This document shows positions 1 to 7,257 of a stretch of 37,698 nucleotides of DNA, in pieces (positions within the stretch are counted from its first letter, which is position 1; each line of letters begins with the position of its first letter). Made by a program: the position numbers and the translations under genes. The notes beneath the pieces were generated by a model. That model was not told the DNA's origin. It saw only the letters and a program-made list of their open reading frames with translations, and searched no databases. Source of the stretch: Actinomycetota bacterium (GTDB taxonomy: Bacteria > Actinomycetota > Thermoleophilia > Gaiellales > Gaiellaceae); the NCBI GenBank assembly GCA_020029595.1, contig JAIBJN010000011.1, forward strand, positions 1 through 37,698. The letters run 5' to 3'.

Positions 1-605
1 GCTGGCACGGCCGGGGCAGGCGCGGCGCGCTCCTGCCCGCGCACCTCGCGCACGAGCACGACCGTGGCGAGCACGGCGGCGGCGGCGCCCAGCAGGAACG
101 GAAGCGGCGTCCAAACGGAGAGGAGGAGCCCGCCGGCGACGAGCGCGACCCCGAGCCCGAGTCCCCGCATGACGCCCTGCCAGCCCTGCGCGCGGCCCTG
201 GTGGGAGAGGGGCACGAGCTCGGCGAAGAGCGCCTGGTACGGCGGGTAGTAGATGTGGTAGCCGACGAAGAAGAGGGAGACGAGCGCGACCGCTTCGGCG
301 AAGCCGTGCGCGAAGGGGAGGATGACGAGGGGCGCCACGAGGAGCGGCACCCCGATGAGGGCGTACGGGATCCGGCGCCCGAGCCGGCTGTGCGTCCCGT
401 CCGAGAGGGAGCCGACGAGCAACGGCAGGAAGAGCGCGAAGGCGCCCTCGGCGCCGACGGCGATCCCGATCGCGCCCGCGGACGAGGTCGCCTCGCCGAG
501 CAGGAGCGGCGCGTACGTCGTCAGGACGCTGATCCCGAGCGCGAGGGCGAAGGTGGGAAGCGCGAGCGCGCCCAGGAACCGTCCGATCCGGGGCGAGCCG
601 GTCAC
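1..605 (-). CDS. MFS transporter, partial (runs off the window)
   Basis: The first 201 codons of a membrane transporter; the 3' end lies outside the window. The start is GTG at 605, fixed by an in-frame TAG two codons upstream. The protein has several long hydrophobic stretches and the cytoplasmic loop segment SDGTHSRLGRRIPY after helix 2, typical of the major facilitator superfamily. The stretch reading YYPPYQALFAELVP resembles SLC45/GPH-like sugar symporters, but the substrate cannot be told. It starts 3 bases after the stop of the 33-residue peptide upstream and probably shares its transcript. Confidence 0.8.
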   Translation of the reverse strand, partial: MTGSPRIGRFLGALALPTFALALGISVLTTYAPLLLGEATSSAGAIGIAVGAEGAFALFLPLLVGSLSDGTHSRLGRRIPYALIGVPLLVAPLVILPFAHGFAEAVALVSLFFVGYHIYYPPYQALFAELVPLSHQGRAQGWQGVMRGLGLGVALVAGGLLLSVWTPLPFLLGAAAAVLATVVLVREVRGQERAAPAPAVP

Positions 606-608
606 GTC

Positions 609-710
609 CTAACCCGAGACGGCCCAGCGGGCGCCGCGCGCTGTCCAGCCGCCGACGGCGAAGAGCAGGATCGCGATGATCACTGCGCCGATGAACAGTT
701 TCCGCTTCAT
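609..710 (-). CDS. 33-residue single-helix membrane peptide
   Basis: ATG at 710 is preceded by a good ribosome binding site (GAGGGAGAG, about 8 bases upstream) and reads 33 codons to TAG at 609-611. The peptide begins MKRKLFIGAVIIAILLF: a positive N-terminus and one membrane helix, then a short Arg-rich tail. It lies just ahead of the MFS gene on the same strand. I do not recognise a family. The ribosome site, codon use and tight spacing argue for a real small gene. Confidence 0.5.
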   Translation of the reverse strand: MKRKLFIGAVIIAILLFAVGGWTARGARWAVSG

Positions 711-767
711 GCCGGCACTCTCCCTCGTCGCCCACTAGACGGGAATGCGGCCAGCCTGCTTCCGTCG

Positions 768-783
768 GTGCGGTTTTCCGCAC
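768..783. repeat. Small perfect hairpin
   Basis: Six-base arms GTGCGG and CCGCAC around a TTTT loop, in the gap between the small membrane peptide and the response regulator. Role unknown. Confidence 0.4.
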
Positions 784-807
784 ACCGCAGGTGCGGCTGC
801 GCGCCGC

Positions 808-867
808 TAGCGCCCCTTCAGGTAATGCGACCTCGGGACCTGGTGTGTATTGCCTGGAGGGGCGCTA
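808..867 (-). terminator. Long inverted repeat at the 3' end of the NarL-type regulator
   Basis: Two 15-base arms (808-822 and 853-867) match at 14 of 15 positions; the right arm contains the stop codon of the response regulator at 865. The 30-base loop lies between. No T-run follows. It could terminate the kinase-regulator operon or protect its 3' end, but the long loop is unusual for a simple terminator. Confidence 0.4.
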
Positions 868-1509
868 GGAGCGCAGGTACGTGAGGACTGCGAGCACGCG
901 CCGGTGATCCTCGGGCGCGTGCGGGAGCCGGAGCTTCACGAAGATGCTCGTCACGTGCTTCTCGACGGCGCGCTCGGAGACGACGAGCTCGTCCGCGATC
1001 CCCTGGTTCGAACGGCCCTGGGCCATGTGCTCGAGGACCTCGCGCTCCCGCGGCGTCAGCGAGTCGATCGGGTCGTTACGGCGACGGCGGCCGACGAGCT
1101 GCGAGACGATCGCCGGGTCGAGGGCCGAGCCTCCCTCCCCCACGCGGCGCACGGCGGCGGCGAACTCTCCGACGTCGGAGACGCGGTCCTTGAGGAGGTA
1201 GCCGACGCCCTCGGCGCTCACGGCGAGAAGCTCCATCGCGTAGGCCGGCTCGACGTACTGCGAGAGGACAAGGACGCCGACCTCCGGGTAGGCCTCGCGG
1301 ATCTCCTGCGCGGCCTTGAGCCCCTCGTCGGTGTGCGTCGGGGGCATGCGGATGTCGACGATGACGACGTTCGGCGAGTAGCTCCGGACCTTGAGCATCA
1401 GGTCGTCGGCGGTGCCGGTCTGGGCGACGACGTCGAAGCCCTGATCCTCGAGCAGGCGCGCGACGCCCTCGCGAAGGAGCACGGAGTCCTCGGCGAGGAC
1501 TACCCGCAC
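865..1509 (-). CDS. NarL/FixJ-family response regulator (triad 1)
   Basis: A 214-residue regulator starting at GTG 1509. The N-terminal receiver has the acidic pair E7-D8, phospho-acceptor D52 in VVIVDIRMPP and the switch lysine in GYLLKDR. A LuxR-type helix-turn-helix follows (about residues 148-205, LTPREREVLEHMAQG). It overlaps the end of the sensor kinase gene by 10 bases, so the two are co-translated, and the kinase is its probable partner. The family binds DNA as a dimer when phosphorylated; targets are unknown. A close paralogue is at 26592-27236. Confidence 0.92.
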   Translation of the reverse strand: MRVVLAEDSVLLREGVARLLEDQGFDVVAQTGTADDLMLKVRSYSPNVVIVDIRMPPTHTDEGLKAAQEIREAYPEVGVLVLSQYVEPAYAMELLAVSAEGVGYLLKDRVSDVGEFAAAVRRVGEGGSALDPAIVSQLVGRRRRNDPIDSLTPREREVLEHMAQGRSNQGIADELVVSERAVEKHVTSIFVKLRLPHAPEDHRRVLAVLTYLRS

Positions 1510-3986
1510 GGGATCTCCGCGCGGATGCGTGTGCCCTTGCCGGGCGGACTGTCGACGAAGAGACGTCCGTCGAGGGCCTCGACGCGGTCGACGAGGCCGC
1601 GGAGGCCCGAGCCCACGCTCGGGTCGGCGCCGCCCACCCCGTCGTCGGCGATCTCGACGACCGCGTGTCCGTTCACGTGGGCGATGCTAACGGCGACCGA
1701 GGACGCCTCGGCGTATTTCGTGACGTTCGCCAGGGATTCGGAGACGACGTAGTACGCGGCCGCCTCGACCGGCTCGGGCAGGCGGTCGTCGTCGAGCTGG
1801 AGCTCGACGGGGAGCGGCGTGCGGGCCAGGAGCGCCTCGACCGCTGCGGAGAGGCCGCGGTCGGAGAGGACGGCCGGGTGGATGCCCCGCGCGAGCTCGC
1901 GGAGCTCCTCGAGGGCCTGCGCCAGCTCGTCGGACGCCTGGCCGAGGAGGCGCTCGGCCTCCTCCGGGGCGCCCTCGACTCGGGCCTGCGCGAGCCGCAG
2001 GATGAGCGAGAGCGAGACGAGTCGCTGCTGAGCCCCGTCGTGCAGGTTGCGCTCGAGCCGGCGCCGCTCGACGTCGCTCGCCTCGACGATGCGGGCGCGC
2101 GAGCTGCGGAGCTCGTCCTCGTGGAGCTTCCGCTCGGTGACGTCCATCCCACAGATGAGCAGGCGCGGGTGGCCCTTGTCGTCGCGGAGCGGCGTCGTCG
2201 ACCAGGCGACCCGCCGGCGCTCGCCGGCGGCGGTGATCCACGTGCTCTCGTACTCGCCACGTCCGCCCTCGCCGACGATCTCTTCGAGCTCGCGCCGCAC
2301 GTCGTCGCGCTCCTCGGGGGCGATGAAGACGTCCCAGAAGGAGTTGCCGCGCGTGAGGTCGTCGTCTCTGCGGCCAGAGAGCCGCTCGAGGGACGTGTTG
2401 AAGCGGACGATGTAGCCGCCCGGCGTGGCGAGACAGAGGAGGCTCGGCGTCGAGTCGACGACCGTGCGGATGAAGTCGCGCTCGTGCGTGAGATCGCGGT
2501 GGCGCTGGGTGAGCTCGGCGTGCAGGCGCTCGAGCTCGCCCTGGGCGCGATTCCGCTCCGTGAACTCGCGGCCGATGAGGACGGCCTCGTCGCCCGCCTT
2601 GACGATGCGAGCCTCGAAGTCGCGGAGAACGCCGTCGAGCTCGAGCTGGTACTCGCCCGTCACGAGCTCGCCGGTGTCGATCGCCCGCCTGATGCCCCCC
2701 ACGAGCTGGTCGGCGACGTCGGTCGGAAGGATGTCGTGGGCCCGGGCGCCGATGAGCTCCTCGGGCGGGGCGGCGAGGTCCTCGCGGCGGCCTTTGTACT
2801 CCAGGTAGACGCCGTCCCGGCTCATGCGGAACATCAGGTCGGGAACCGCGTCGAGGAGCGCACGGTTCCGCGCCTGCGCCTTGGCGAGCGCGGCCAGCCG
2901 CCGCTCGTTCTCGAGCGCCAGCGCCGCCGCGGCCGCGACGGCCTCGATCAGCAACGGGTCCTCCTCGAGCGAGCGGTGGTGGAGGAGCGCCGCGACCGTG
3001 CGGCCGTCGCGCTCGACCATCGTGGCGAGTTCCTCCCCGCCAGGCTCCGGGAGCTCGATCGGGTTCCCCTCGATATCGGCGAAGGACTCGGTCTCGGGAA
3101 TCCAGTAGGCGAGTCGTAGCGTCGGGTCGCCGAGCGCTCGGGCGAGGGCCTCGCGCAGCGCCCCCGGGGCCCGGGCCTGACCGAGCTCGAGGACGAGCTG
3201 CCCGACGCCTCCGCGCGCGAGGCGGCCGCTGAAGAGGCCGAGGATGAACGCCAGGGGGACGCTCGCGAAGGCGAAGATCACGATCCAGAAGAGGACGTTC
3301 GCCGCCGTCTCGGAGAAGGATGCGACGACGAGCGCCACGGCCAGGAGCGCGAGGGTTGCTCCCGCGGTGAGGTAGACAGGCAGGAGCACCCGCCGCAGCG
3401 GCACTGAGGCGGCCCGCCAGCGGCGTCGGAAGACGTGGAGCGAGGCGATGAGGGCGGGGATGCCGAAGAGGAGGAGCACGGCGTTGACGACCACCAAGGC
3501 CGTCGGCGAGTCGACGAGGAGGACGACGTTCGCCGGGCACTCGGGACAGTCGTTGGCGGGGTCGTCGAAGAAGGCCTCCACGAGGGAGCCGAGCGTCAGC
3601 TCGAGATACGCGACGGCGACGATCGCGTACACGAGCTTCGTCTCGAGATAGCCGCGCGGAAACGCGAGCAGCGCGTGGATGAAGACGGCGATGAAGACGC
3701 CGCCGAAGATAAAGCCGAGCGTGAACGGGATCGACTCGTTCGACTCGCTCAGAGCCCCGATGAAGACGGTCAGGCCGACGGCCGTCATCAGGGGGCCGAA
3801 GCGGTTGTCCGGGCGTCTCCCCCACGCGACGAGGCCGCCCGCGATGAAGGACCAGGCGCCGACGAGGTTCGTGACGGCGACGAAGACCGGCGCCTCTTCG
3901 TGGTCGCTCGCAAACACGAGCGCGAGCGCGCCGACGGTCAGGAGGAGCCCGAGGGCGATGACCCCCGCCGCCGTCAGTCGTCGCAT
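1500..3986 (-). CDS. Membrane sensor histidine kinase with two PAS domains (triad 1)
   Basis: 828 residues, ATG at 3986. The N-terminal third has roughly seven to eight membrane helices. A GAF-like linker follows, then two PAS domains (about 375-490 and 500-625, the second ending in a DVTERK-type motif). The HisKA_3 dimerisation helix carries ERNLHDGAQQRL (phospho-His near 635-640), and the C-terminal ATPase domain has ADDGVGG and GSGLRGLVDRV. This is the NarX/DesK-type architecture. It starts 4 bases after the lone receiver gene and overlaps the NarL-type regulator, so all three form one operon. The signal is unknown. Confidence 0.92.
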   Translation of the reverse strand: MRRLTAAGVIALGLLLTVGALALVFASDHEEAPVFVAVTNLVGAWSFIAGGLVAWGRRPDNRFGPLMTAVGLTVFIGALSESNESIPFTLGFIFGGVFIAVFIHALLAFPRGYLETKLVYAIVAVAYLELTLGSLVEAFFDDPANDCPECPANVVLLVDSPTALVVVNAVLLLFGIPALIASLHVFRRRWRAASVPLRRVLLPVYLTAGATLALLAVALVVASFSETAANVLFWIVIFAFASVPLAFILGLFSGRLARGGVGQLVLELGQARAPGALREALARALGDPTLRLAYWIPETESFADIEGNPIELPEPGGEELATMVERDGRTVAALLHHRSLEEDPLLIEAVAAAAALALENERRLAALAKAQARNRALLDAVPDLMFRMSRDGVYLEYKGRREDLAAPPEELIGARAHDILPTDVADQLVGGIRRAIDTGELVTGEYQLELDGVLRDFEARIVKAGDEAVLIGREFTERNRAQGELERLHAELTQRHRDLTHERDFIRTVVDSTPSLLCLATPGGYIVRFNTSLERLSGRRDDDLTRGNSFWDVFIAPEERDDVRRELEEIVGEGGRGEYESTWITAAGERRRVAWSTTPLRDDKGHPRLLICGMDVTERKLHEDELRSSRARIVEASDVERRRLERNLHDGAQQRLVSLSLILRLAQARVEGAPEEAERLLGQASDELAQALEELRELARGIHPAVLSDRGLSAAVEALLARTPLPVELQLDDDRLPEPVEAAAYYVVSESLANVTKYAEASSVAVSIAHVNGHAVVEIADDGVGGADPSVGSGLRGLVDRVEALDGRLFVDSPPGKGTRIRAEIPCG

Positions 3987-3990
3987 GGAG

Positions 3991-4347
3991 CTATCGAAGC
4001 ACAGCGCGGAGCGCGGCGCCCGTCAGCTCGGCCTTCGGGACGAAGGCCGCGGCGCCGCAGCGGCCGACGATGGGGCCGAAGTCCGAGGCGTCGTGACTCG
4101 ACGTGAGGACGATCTTGGGCGGAGCCCCGTTCCTGCGGCAGAGCTGGGTGGCGACGGCAAAGCCGTCCATGTCCGGAAGCTGGACGTCGAGAAGCACGAG
4201 ATCCGGCTCGAGCCGGTCGACCGCTTCGAGGGCCGAGCGCCCGTCCGCGGCCTCGCCCACGACCTCGAACCCATCGGCGACGAGGAGGGCCTTGGCCGTC
4301 GCGCGGAAGCTCGGGTGGTCGTCGACGATCAGGATCCGGCTCGGCAT
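3991..4347 (-). CDS. Stand-alone receiver protein (CheY-like, triad 1)
   Basis: About 118 residues from ATG 4347; an in-frame TTG at 4368 is the alternative start. It holds only a receiver domain: acidic DD in ILIVDDHP, phospho-acceptor in LVLLDVQLPDMDG, conserved TSS and a C-terminal VPKAEL lysine. No output domain follows. As first gene of the triad it could be a phosphate sink or an intermediate in a relay with the kinase. CACAAT at 4359-4364 is a possible -10. Its paralogue at 28975-29331 sits in the same place in the second triad. Confidence 0.85.
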   Translation of the reverse strand: MPSRILIVDDHPSFRATAKALLVADGFEVVGEAADGRSALEAVDRLEPDLVLLDVQLPDMDGFAVATQLCRRNGAPPKIVLTSSHDASDFGPIVGRCGAAAFVPKAELTGAALRAVLR

Positions 4348-4414
4348 CGTTGAGGGAAATTGTGGCAAAGCGGTGAACCCCCCGGAATACGGCTAACCCC
4401 ACCCTTTCCGGCGC

Positions 4415-4420
4415 TACGAT
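4415..4420 (+). promoter_or_regulatory. -10 element of the CYTH-CHAD operon
   Basis: TACGAT fits TANNNT and lies exactly 6 bases before the GTG start at 4427, so the predicted transcript begins at the start codon (leaderless). No clear -35 was seen. Confidence 0.5.
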
Positions 4421-4426
4421 CCGTCC

Positions 4427-5869
4427 GTGGCGACGCTCCGCGAGACCCACGAGCGTGAGCTGAAGCTCACCGTCCCGGCTGGGTTCGCGCTGCCGGACCT
4501 CCCCGGCGAGCCACTCGGGCCGAAGACGCTCACGTCCACGTACCACGACACTGCCGACCGTGCCCTCGCCCGGGCCGGCATCACGCTTCGCCGCCGCGTG
4601 GAGAACCGGCGCGGCCTCTGGCAGCTCAAGCTCCCCGGTGAGGGCGAGCGGCTCGAGTTCGAGGTTCCCGGACCGCCGGCTGGGCCGCCGGACGAGCTCG
4701 CCTCGCTGCTCACCGGGATCCTCCGCGGCCGGGCGCTCGAGCCGGCGGCCGTCCTCCGCACGCGCCGCGCGGGCGTCCGGGTGCAGGAGAACGGGCGGGC
4801 GGTCGCAGACGTGACCGTCGACAACGTGGCGGTGCTCGACGGCCGACGCGTCCGGGAGCGGTTCGTGGAGCTCGAGGTGGAGGCGCTCGACGGCGGGGCC
4901 GACTCGCTCCCCGGTCTCGGGCGCGTGCTCGCTGCAGCGGGGGCGGTCCCCGGAGACGGACGACCGAAGGCCTTCAGGGCGATGGGGTTCTTCCCGGTGA
5001 CGCCGGCTGTCCCGCCGAGCTGGGCTCCATCGCTCGAGCACGTCCGGGCGATGATCGCCCGCCAGGTCGCAGAGCTCCTCGCCCATGACCCGGGCACGCG
5101 GCTCGGGAAGGATCCGGAGGAGCTCCATCAGGCGCGGGTCGCCACGCGGCGCCTCCGCGCCGTGCTGCGCGCCGCGCGCCCGCTTCTCGACCCTGCGTGG
5201 ACGGAGTCGCTTCGCGCCGAGCTCTCCGGGCTCGGCGGCGCGCTCGGCCCGGTGCGCGACCTCGACGTCCTCCTGGAGCGGCTCCGCGGTGAGATCGAGC
5301 AGCTGGAGGGGCCCGAGCGCCGCGCGGCCGGCCGCTTCCTGGAGCTCCTCGGCGAGGAGCGGGACGAGGCGCGGGCTGCCGTGCTCGCAGCGATGTCGAG
5401 CCGGCGCTACGCCGAGCTCCTCACGCGGCTCGAGGCCGCCGCGACCGCGCCTCGCGCGCGGGAGGCCGACGTCTCTGTTCGCGACATCGCCGCCGGCGAG
5501 TTCCGGAAGCTCCGCAGGGCGGTCCGCGCGCTGCCTCCCGACCCGCCGGACGAGGATCTCCACGCCGTACGGATCCGGGGCAAGCGCGCCCGCTACGCCG
5601 CCGAGCTCGCCGAGGGCGCGGTGGGGAAGCCTGCGCGACGCTTCGTGCAGGACGCGAAGCGCTTCCAGGACGTCGTCGGGGAACACCAGGACTCGGTCGT
5701 CGCCGAGGAGCGCATCCGGGGTCTCCTCGACCGCGTGCGGAGCCCGCAGGCCCACCTGGCCGCCGGACGGCTCATCGAACGCGAGCGGGCCCGCCGGCGC
5801 GAGGCCCGGGCGGCCTTCCCAGGGACGTGGAAGGCGCTCGAGAAGAGCGGGAAGCGGGCCTGGAGCTGA
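4427..5869 (+). CDS. CYTH-CHAD domain protein
   Basis: 480 residues, GTG start. The N-terminal CYTH domain (about 1-190) has the metal/triphosphate signature E9-x-E11-x-K13 and later basic and acidic strands of the triphosphate tunnel fold. The C-terminal CHAD domain (about 200-480) is helical, with conserved histidines and many Arg/Lys, e.g. ELHQARVATRRLRAVLRA. CYTH proteins hydrolyse triphosphates or short polyphosphate, and CHAD domains bind polyphosphate. The nearby ppk and ppx genes support a polyphosphate role here. It overlaps the Nudix gene by 43 bases. Confidence 0.92.
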   Translation: MATLRETHERELKLTVPAGFALPDLPGEPLGPKTLTSTYHDTADRALARAGITLRRRVENRRGLWQLKLPGEGERLEFEVPGPPAGPPDELASLLTGILRGRALEPAAVLRTRRAGVRVQENGRAVADVTVDNVAVLDGRRVRERFVELEVEALDGGADSLPGLGRVLAAAGAVPGDGRPKAFRAMGFFPVTPAVPPSWAPSLEHVRAMIARQVAELLAHDPGTRLGKDPEELHQARVATRRLRAVLRAARPLLDPAWTESLRAELSGLGGALGPVRDLDVLLERLRGEIEQLEGPERRAAGRFLELLGEERDEARAAVLAAMSSRRYAELLTRLEAAATAPRAREADVSVRDIAAGEFRKLRRAVRALPPDPPDEDLHAVRIRGKRARYAAELAEGAVGKPARRFVQDAKRFQDVVGEHQDSVVAEERIRGLLDRVRSPQAHLAAGRLIERERARRREARAAFPGTWKALEKSGKRAWS

Positions 5870-6276
5870 ACGACGACGTCGTCAGGGCCGCGGGCGGCGT
5901 CGTCTGTCGCCGCGACGGCGCGGGCACGCTCGAGGTCCTACTCGTCCACCGGCCGCACTACGACGACTGGACGTTTCCGAAGGGGAAGCTCGATCCCGGC
6001 GAGACACACGAGGTGGCCGCGCTCCGGGAGGTCGAGGAGGAGACGGGCCTTCTCTGCGAGCTCGGCCTCGAGCTCCCCTCCACGACGTACCACGACCGGA
6101 GGGGTCGCCCCAAGGTCGTGCGCTACTGGGCGATGCGGCCGCTTCGTGGCGCCTTCCGCCCGCACGGCGAGGTCGACGAGGCCCGCTGGCTTCCCGTCCC
6201 TGCCGCGGCGGCCCTGCTGACCCACGACCGCGACCGAGAAGTCCTGCGCGCCCTCGCGGAGGGCGAGGCCAGATGA
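5827..6276 (+). CDS. Nudix hydrolase
   Basis: 149 residues with GTG 5827, preceded by AGGGAC; no better start exists before the domain. The Nudix box spans residues 53-75 (GKLDPGE, then REVEEETGL) and is complete. The family cleaves nucleoside diphosphates linked to another group; members beside SixA-like phosphatases are often MutT1-like, acting on 8-oxo-dGTP, diadenosine polyphosphates or inositol pyrophosphates. Which substrate applies here is not visible. The gene overlaps the CHAD gene upstream and shares ATGA with the phosphatase downstream. Confidence 0.9.
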   Translation: MEGAREEREAGLELNDDVVRAAGGVVCRRDGAGTLEVLLVHRPHYDDWTFPKGKLDPGETHEVAALREVEEETGLLCELGLELPSTTYHDRRGRPKVVRYWAMRPLRGAFRPHGEVDEARWLPVPAAAALLTHDRDREVLRALAEGEAR

Positions 6277-6701
6277 CCGTGCTCCTCCTCCGCCACGCCT
6301 GGGCCGGCCACCGCCAGGAGGGGACGGGCGACGACCGCTTGAGGCCGCTCGACGAGCGGGGCCGCCGCCAGGCCGAGGCCCTCGCCGGCCTTCTCTCCGG
6401 CTACGGCGTCGAGCGCGTCCTCACCAGCCCGCTCGTTCGCTGCCGCCGGTCGGTGGAGCCGCTCGCGGACGCCGTGGGACTGCCGGTCGAGGAGCGGCCG
6501 GAGCTGGCCGAAGGCGCCTCCCGGGCCGAGACGCTCGCGCTCGTCGCCGAGCTCGGCGAGGAGACGGCCGTCCTCTGCACGCACGGCGACGTCGTCGCCG
6601 CGCTCCTCGGCGAGGAGAGCGAGAAGGGCTCGACCTGGGTGCTCGACCCCGGCTCCGACGGCGGCCTAAGCCGGCGGGAGTACCTGCCCCCGCCGGTTTA
6701 G
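6273..6701 (+). CDS. SixA-like histidine phosphatase
   Basis: 142 residues; ATG at 6273 overlaps the Nudix stop (ATGA), indicating translational coupling. The motif LLLRHAWAG places the catalytic His at residue 8; a second His lies in CTHGDVV near residue 108, as in the branch-2 phosphoglycerate-mutase superfamily. SixA removes phosphate from phosphohistidine. Mycobacterial MutT1 fuses a Nudix domain to this kind of phosphatase, so the two neighbours here may act as a split version. That link is inference. Confidence 0.85.
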   Translation: MTVLLLRHAWAGHRQEGTGDDRLRPLDERGRRQAEALAGLLSGYGVERVLTSPLVRCRRSVEPLADAVGLPVEERPELAEGASRAETLALVAELGEETAVLCTHGDVVAALLGEESEKGSTWVLDPGSDGGLSRREYLPPPV

Positions 6702-6769
6702 CACCCGTTTCAGAAACGAAGCCCTGTGCCGCCGGGCCGCCCTGGACGGCGCGATGCTGCGTCCTCGGT

Positions 6770-6847
6770 CGCGCCCGTAGCCTCCGGCTACGAGCGCGGG
6801 TGGGTGGGTTCCCCATCAGTGGACGAGTTCGCGCAGCGAACTCGTCC
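6770..6847. repeat. Pair of intergenic hairpins
   Basis: Two adjacent inverted repeats. The first (6770-6798) has 13-base arms with one mismatch around TCC. The second (6821-6847) has perfect 12-base arms, starting GGACGAGTTCGC, around GCA. They lie between convergent genes but neither is followed by a T-run. They could terminate transcription from both sides or be copies of an interspersed palindromic repeat. The rest of 6702-6884 shows no gene. Confidence 0.6.
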
Positions 6848-6884
6848 TTGCCTCGCGCTCGCCCAACGCACCCCGGCGACGAGG

Positions 6885-7175
6885 TCAGTCCGAAACGTGT
6901 TCCCAAGGACGTCTCGGCCCGGCGAGAAGGCCGCCCGAGCGCAGCACGATCCGGCGCTCTTCGGCGCTCACCTCCTCGACCTGGTCGACCGGGACGTGCA
7001 CGAGCCAGCTCCCGAGGAGGCCTGCGCGCACGGAGAGGAGCGCCGGTCGTCCGCTGCGCACGTCAAGGCGGACGTCCTCGACGACGCCTATCCGCGCCGC
7101 GGGCCCGTAGACGCCGAAGCCCTGGCACCGAGCGAGAGCGGGCTCTCGCTCGGATCTTCCCTCGTCGGTTCCCAT
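6885..7175 (-). CDS. Small PRC-barrel-like protein, predicted Pho regulon member
   Basis: 96 residues, ATG 7175. Residues about 20-80 form a beta-rich stretch (GVYGPAARIGVVEDVRLD, then HVPVDQVEEV) resembling PRC-barrel domains, which occur in RimM, photosynthetic reaction centres and small stand-alone proteins. No catalytic residues are evident. A Pho-type promoter lies directly upstream (repeats 7205-7237, -10 at 7182-7187), and the ATG is exactly 7 bases past the -10, so the message should be leaderless. The gene follows ppx on the same strand but has its own promoter. Function unknown; the phosphate link rests on the promoter. Confidence 0.75.
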   Translation of the reverse strand: MGTDEGRSEREPALARCQGFGVYGPAARIGVVEDVRLDVRSGRPALLSVRAGLLGSWLVHVPVDQVEEVSAEERRIVLRSGGLLAGPRRPWEHVSD

Positions 7176-7181
7176 GCCCCC

Positions 7182-7237
7182 ATGGTGCCGGTGGCGTCGG
7201 CCGAGGTGGGTTACGCGTGGATGAACCCCCGGTGAAG
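7182..7237 (-). promoter_or_regulatory. Pho box and -10 of the PRC-barrel gene
   Basis: Read on the minus strand, the 11-base repeats are CTTCACCGGGG (slot 50), GTTCATCCACG (slot 39) and CGTAACCCACC (slot 28), where the slot number is the distance in bases to the -10. The -10 is CACCAT at 7182-7187. This is the same spacing as at pstS, and the slot-28 repeat is nearly identical to that of ppk. Confidence 0.7.
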
Positions 7238-7257
7238 AAGACGTAAGCGTCCGGCCG

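Noticed and set aside
4372-4382. Single GTTCACC-like site before the first receiver gene
   Set aside because: It stands alone, without a second repeat or an in-register -10.
5085-6272. Long plus-strand frame leading into the SixA-like gene
   Set aside because: It overlaps CHAD and Nudix out of frame; SixA homology begins at ATG 6273.
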